Part shown: piece after piece, positions 61,911 through 64,000 of the stretch | How the letters are laid out: every line of letters starts with the position of its first letter | Position numbering within the stretch: the first letter of the stretch is position 1 | Source of the DNA: PALSA-505 sp035308365 | Lineage (GTDB): Bacteria; Actinomycetota; Actinomycetes; Streptosporangiales; Streptosporangiaceae | Length of the DNA: 64,000 nt | Assembly (NCBI GenBank): GCA_035308365.1 | Contig: DATGGU010000036.1 | Location: forward strand, 1-64,000 | Direction: 5' to 3' | Translations under genes and position numbers: made by a program | Notes under the pieces: model-generated | Databases searched by the model: none | Seen by the model: only the letters and a program-made list of their open reading frames with translations | What the model was told of the DNA's origin: nothing

Positions 61911-63134
61911 GTGGCCACCGCCGACCGTGCCGCCGTTGGCGTCATCGGGGCCGGAGTGAAGACGCCTGCCGGTGAATCCCTGGACGAGTTGTGGAAGAAC
62001 CTGCTCGGCGGCCGGGCCGGTATGTCGCTGTACCGCCATCCCGAGCTCGCTGGCCGCGAACCCGTCGTCGTGGGCGAGGTCTCGGGCTATGACCCCGGCC
62101 GGTATGTCACCGTCCCGGAAGCCCGCCGGCTGGGCCGGGTTCACCTGCTCGCGATCGGTGCTGCCGACGATGCTCTGTCCGCCTGCCCGCAGCGGCCACC
62201 ACCGCACCGGTGCGCCGTCGTGTGCGGCATCGGGTACGGCGCCGCCGACATCGTCGAAAAGACCAACCGGACCCTGGCGGCCACCGGCACCAGGGGGCTG
62301 AGCCCGCTCGCCATCCCGCTGAGCATGATCAACTCGGTAGCCGCGCACCTGGCGATGCGATACGGCTTCACCGGCCGCTGCCTCACCGTCTCCTCCGCCT
62401 GCGCCTCCGGCGCCGACGCGATCGGGTACGGCGCGGAGCTCGTTCGGCACGGCGAAGCGGATCTCGTGCTCGCCGGGGGTGCGGACGCGCTGCTCGCCAG
62501 GGTGGCCTTCGAGTCCTTCCTGCGGACCGGCGCACTGAGCCGAACCGCCGACCCGGCGCTGGCCTGCCGTCCCTTCGACCGGGACCGCGATGGTTTCGTG
62601 CTCGCCGAGGGAGCGGGGTTCGTCGTCCTGAAGCGCCTGCGCCGCGGCGGCGATGACGGGGTGCTCGGGCGCATCGCCGGTTACGCGGCGAACTGCGACG
62701 CCCACCACATCGTCGCGCCTCGCGACGATGGCCTCATGGCGGCCAGGTGTGCCGAGGCCGCGCTCGCCGACGCTCGCGTGGCGCCGTCCTTGATCGGGCA
62801 CGTCAACGCTCATGGGACGTCCACAGTGCTCAACGATCGTGCCGAGGCGCGCGCCCTGACCACACTCTTCTCCGGTGATCCGCCGCCGGCCACCGCGGTG
62901 AAGAGTGTCACGGGCCACATGATCGGCGGGTCGGGCGCGGTGGAGGCCATCGTCACCCTGCTGTCGTTGCGCGACGGCATGGTTCCCCCGGTCGCGGGGT
63001 TGCGGCAGCCGGACCCTGACCTCGGCCTTGACCTCGTGGTCGGGGCACCGCGTGCGGTGGGGGGACAGTACGCGATCTCCAACTCCTTCGGCTTCGGCGG
63101 CCACAACACTGTTCTGGTGCTGGCGGCGCCCTAG
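61911..63134 (+). CDS. Discrete beta-ketoacyl synthase, FabF-like
   Basis: Elongating ketosynthase of 407 residues. GTG 61911 is chosen because GAGAAGGGGG precedes it and the KS fold begins at once (VGVIGAGVKTPAGESLDELW). Active-site residues are complete: Cys164 in VSSACASGADAI, His301 in NAHGTSTVLND and His336 in KSVTGHMIGGSG. No acyltransferase or carrier is attached, so it must work with a discrete carrier, for example the ACP at 31518. It could perform a decarboxylative Claisen extension of a carrier-bound acyl chain or a starter-unit step. It lies before the last NRPS gene, with a 166-bp gap carrying the tandem motif array. Confidence 0.92.
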   Translation: MATADRAAVGVIGAGVKTPAGESLDELWKNLLGGRAGMSLYRHPELAGREPVVVGEVSGYDPGRYVTVPEARRLGRVHLLAIGAADDALSACPQRPPPHRCAVVCGIGYGAADIVEKTNRTLAATGTRGLSPLAIPLSMINSVAAHLAMRYGFTGRCLTVSSACASGADAIGYGAELVRHGEADLVLAGGADALLARVAFESFLRTGALSRTADPALACRPFDRDRDGFVLAEGAGFVVLKRLRRGGDDGVLGRIAGYAANCDAHHIVAPRDDGLMAARCAEAALADARVAPSLIGHVNAHGTSTVLNDRAEARALTTLFSGDPPPATAVKSVTGHMIGGSGAVEAIVTLLSLRDGMVPPVAGLRQPDPDLGLDLVVGAPRAVGGQYAISNSFGFGGHNTVLVLAAP

Positions 63135-63168
63135 CGAGACGGCGCGCCGCCCCGGCCCGGCCAAGCAA

Positions 63169-63246
63169 CAGGCTCTCCTATCATATTGTCGCATCAGGTT
63201 TTCCTGTCATATTGTCTCATCAGGTTTTCCTGTCGCATGGTGGCGC
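63169..63246 (+). repeat. 26-bp tandem array of the cluster motif (three copies, site E)
   Basis: CAGG-N4-CCTG elements begin at 63169 (CAGGCTCTCCTA), 63195 and 63221 (both CAGGTTTTCCTG), exactly 26 bases apart, separated by TCATATTGTCKCAT. The array fills the gap between the ketosynthase stop and the NRPS gene, ending at the first in-frame ATG (63237). A 26-base period is about two and a half helical turns, so adjacent sites lie on opposite faces of the DNA. Confidence 0.7.
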
Positions 63247-64000
63247 TCTGCGCGTCTGTGCGCACCACCGCGTGTGCCCCGGCACGAGGAGGAACGACGA
63301 CGGCAACCGAATTGACGTCCAAGCGGCCTCGTCCCGTGGCGCACGCCGAGATCACACCAGCCTCGGCGCGCATCGCGGCGCCGCTGTCCTTCGGCCAGCA
63401 ACGTATGTGGGTGCTGTCCCAGCTCGCCAGGACGGATTGCGCGCTCAACCTGGTCATGCCGGTCCGGCTGCGGGGGCGGCTCAACCTCGTGGCGATCCGG
63501 CAGGCGTTCGGCGACGTCGTGGCCAGGCACGACGTCCTGCGGGCGCCGATCGCCATCCGCGACGGCGAGCCCGTGCAACTCCCCGCCGCCCACCGCGACG
63601 TCCCGGTCCAGATCGTCGATCTGCGCCCGCTGCCCCCGGACGCGGCCGGCGAGCGCGCCGACTGGCTGCTGCGCAGGGAGCTGGAGCGTCCGTTCGACCT
63701 GACGGCAGGGCTGCCCATCCGGGTCACCGCGATCACACGCAGCGCGGCCGATCACCTGATCGTGGTCGCCATGCACCACATCGCCACCGACGGCTGGTCC
63801 ATGGGCCTGCTCGCGGGCGAGATCACCACCCTGTACCGCGCGTTCGGCGACGGACGTCCCGGCCCCCTGGCCGGCACGCCGTCCATCCAGTACCGGGACT
63901 ATGCCCGTTGGCAGCGGGCCCGCAGCCAGGCCGGCGGCCTGCCGGAGCTGGCGCAGCGGCTCAGCGGTGTCGCCGCCGCCGAGCTGCCCTCCGACCGGCC
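63237..64000 (+). CDS. NRPS protein, N-terminal condensation domain (cut by window end)
   Basis: The frame (codons beginning at positions divisible by three) encodes a canonical condensation domain: AAPLSFGQQRMWVLSQLA, RGRLNLVAIRQAFGDVVARH, then MHHIATDGWSMGLL with an intact HHxxxDG near 63773-63797, and IQYRDYARWQRAR. It continues past 64000, so later domains are unseen. The start is unresolved: ATG 63237 is the first AUG, inside the repeat array; GTG 63258 is possible; but the only strong Shine-Dalgarno, GAGGAGG at 63286-63292, points to ACG at 63300 or TTG at 63312. Confidence 0.9.
   Translation, partial: MVALCASVRTTACAPARGGTTTATELTSKRPRPVAHAEITPASARIAAPLSFGQQRMWVLSQLARTDCALNLVMPVRLRGRLNLVAIRQAFGDVVARHDVLRAPIAIRDGEPVQLPAAHRDVPVQIVDLRPLPPDAAGERADWLLRRELERPFDLTAGLPIRVTAITRSAADHLIVVAMHHIATDGWSMGLLAGEITTLYRAFGDGRPGPLAGTPSIQYRDYARWQRARSQAGGLPELAQRLSGVAAAELPSDR

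Noticed and set aside
1..64000. tRNA, rRNA, insertion sequences, integrases and attachment sites
   Set aside because: I looked through the gene gaps and saw no cloverleaf, transposase or integrase sequence. Small RNA genes could be missed by eye.

Overview
The window comes from a high-GC actinomycete: most third codon positions are G or C, GTG starts are common, Shine-Dalgarno sites are GGAGG-like, and ATGA/GTGA gene overlaps are frequent. Except for its left edge, it is the interior of a large non-ribosomal peptide (NRPS) style biosynthetic gene cluster that runs off the right end. I did not recognise the product.

Left edge (1-4.7 kb): the 3' end of uvrA, a decayed secreted-protein gene, about 0.7 kb without a convincing gene, then two convergent ArsR-type regulators around a hairpin terminator. 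An ABC exporter (4761-6746, minus) opens the cluster.

6.9-21.0 kb (plus): an eight-gene run encoding PCP-C, a glycosyltransferase/AspH-hydroxylase fusion, a second AspH hydroxylase, a glutamine-dependent asparagine synthetase, a strictosidine-synthase-like propeller, an A-PCP-C NRPS and two tandem sulfatase-fold enzymes.

21.0-57.7 kb: short operons alternating in direction. They are built from repeated parts: seven paralogues of a protein whose core looks like a DxD (GT-A-type) glycosyltransferase, six with an N-terminal VOC (bleomycin-resistance/glyoxalase fold) domain; three NodU/CmcH-type O-carbamoyltransferases, two of them followed directly by a large SGNH hydrolase; two DegT-type aminotransferases; free-standing carrier proteins; two NRPS proteins with degenerate adenylation domains; a condensation-domain fragment; a HemN-like radical SAM enzyme; a peptide-amidase-like amidase; a GNAT-ankyrin fusion; and a third AspH hydroxylase.

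57.9-64.0 kb: an ankyrin protein, a nucleotide-sugar epimerase/dehydratase, a UDP-sugar 6-dehydrogenase, a fourth AspH hydroxylase, a FabF-like ketosynthase and the start of another condensation domain cut by the window end.

How it may work together (inference): carriers and C domains assemble a peptide or peptide-polyketide; AspH enzymes hydroxylate residues; NDP-sugar dehydrogenase, epimerases, DegT enzymes and possibly the GNAT make amino or uronic sugars; the DxD proteins attach them; carbamoyltransferases carbamoylate the glycan; the SGNH and sulfatase-fold enzymes trim or modify ester groups. A GT-AspH fusion together with AsnB and carbamoyltransferase is reminiscent of bleomycin-family clusters, but most other genes are not.

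Regulation: a palindromic element CAGG-N4-CCTG recurs in front of most transcription units, including a three-copy 26-bp tandem array before the last NRPS gene, which suggests one cluster-wide regulator.
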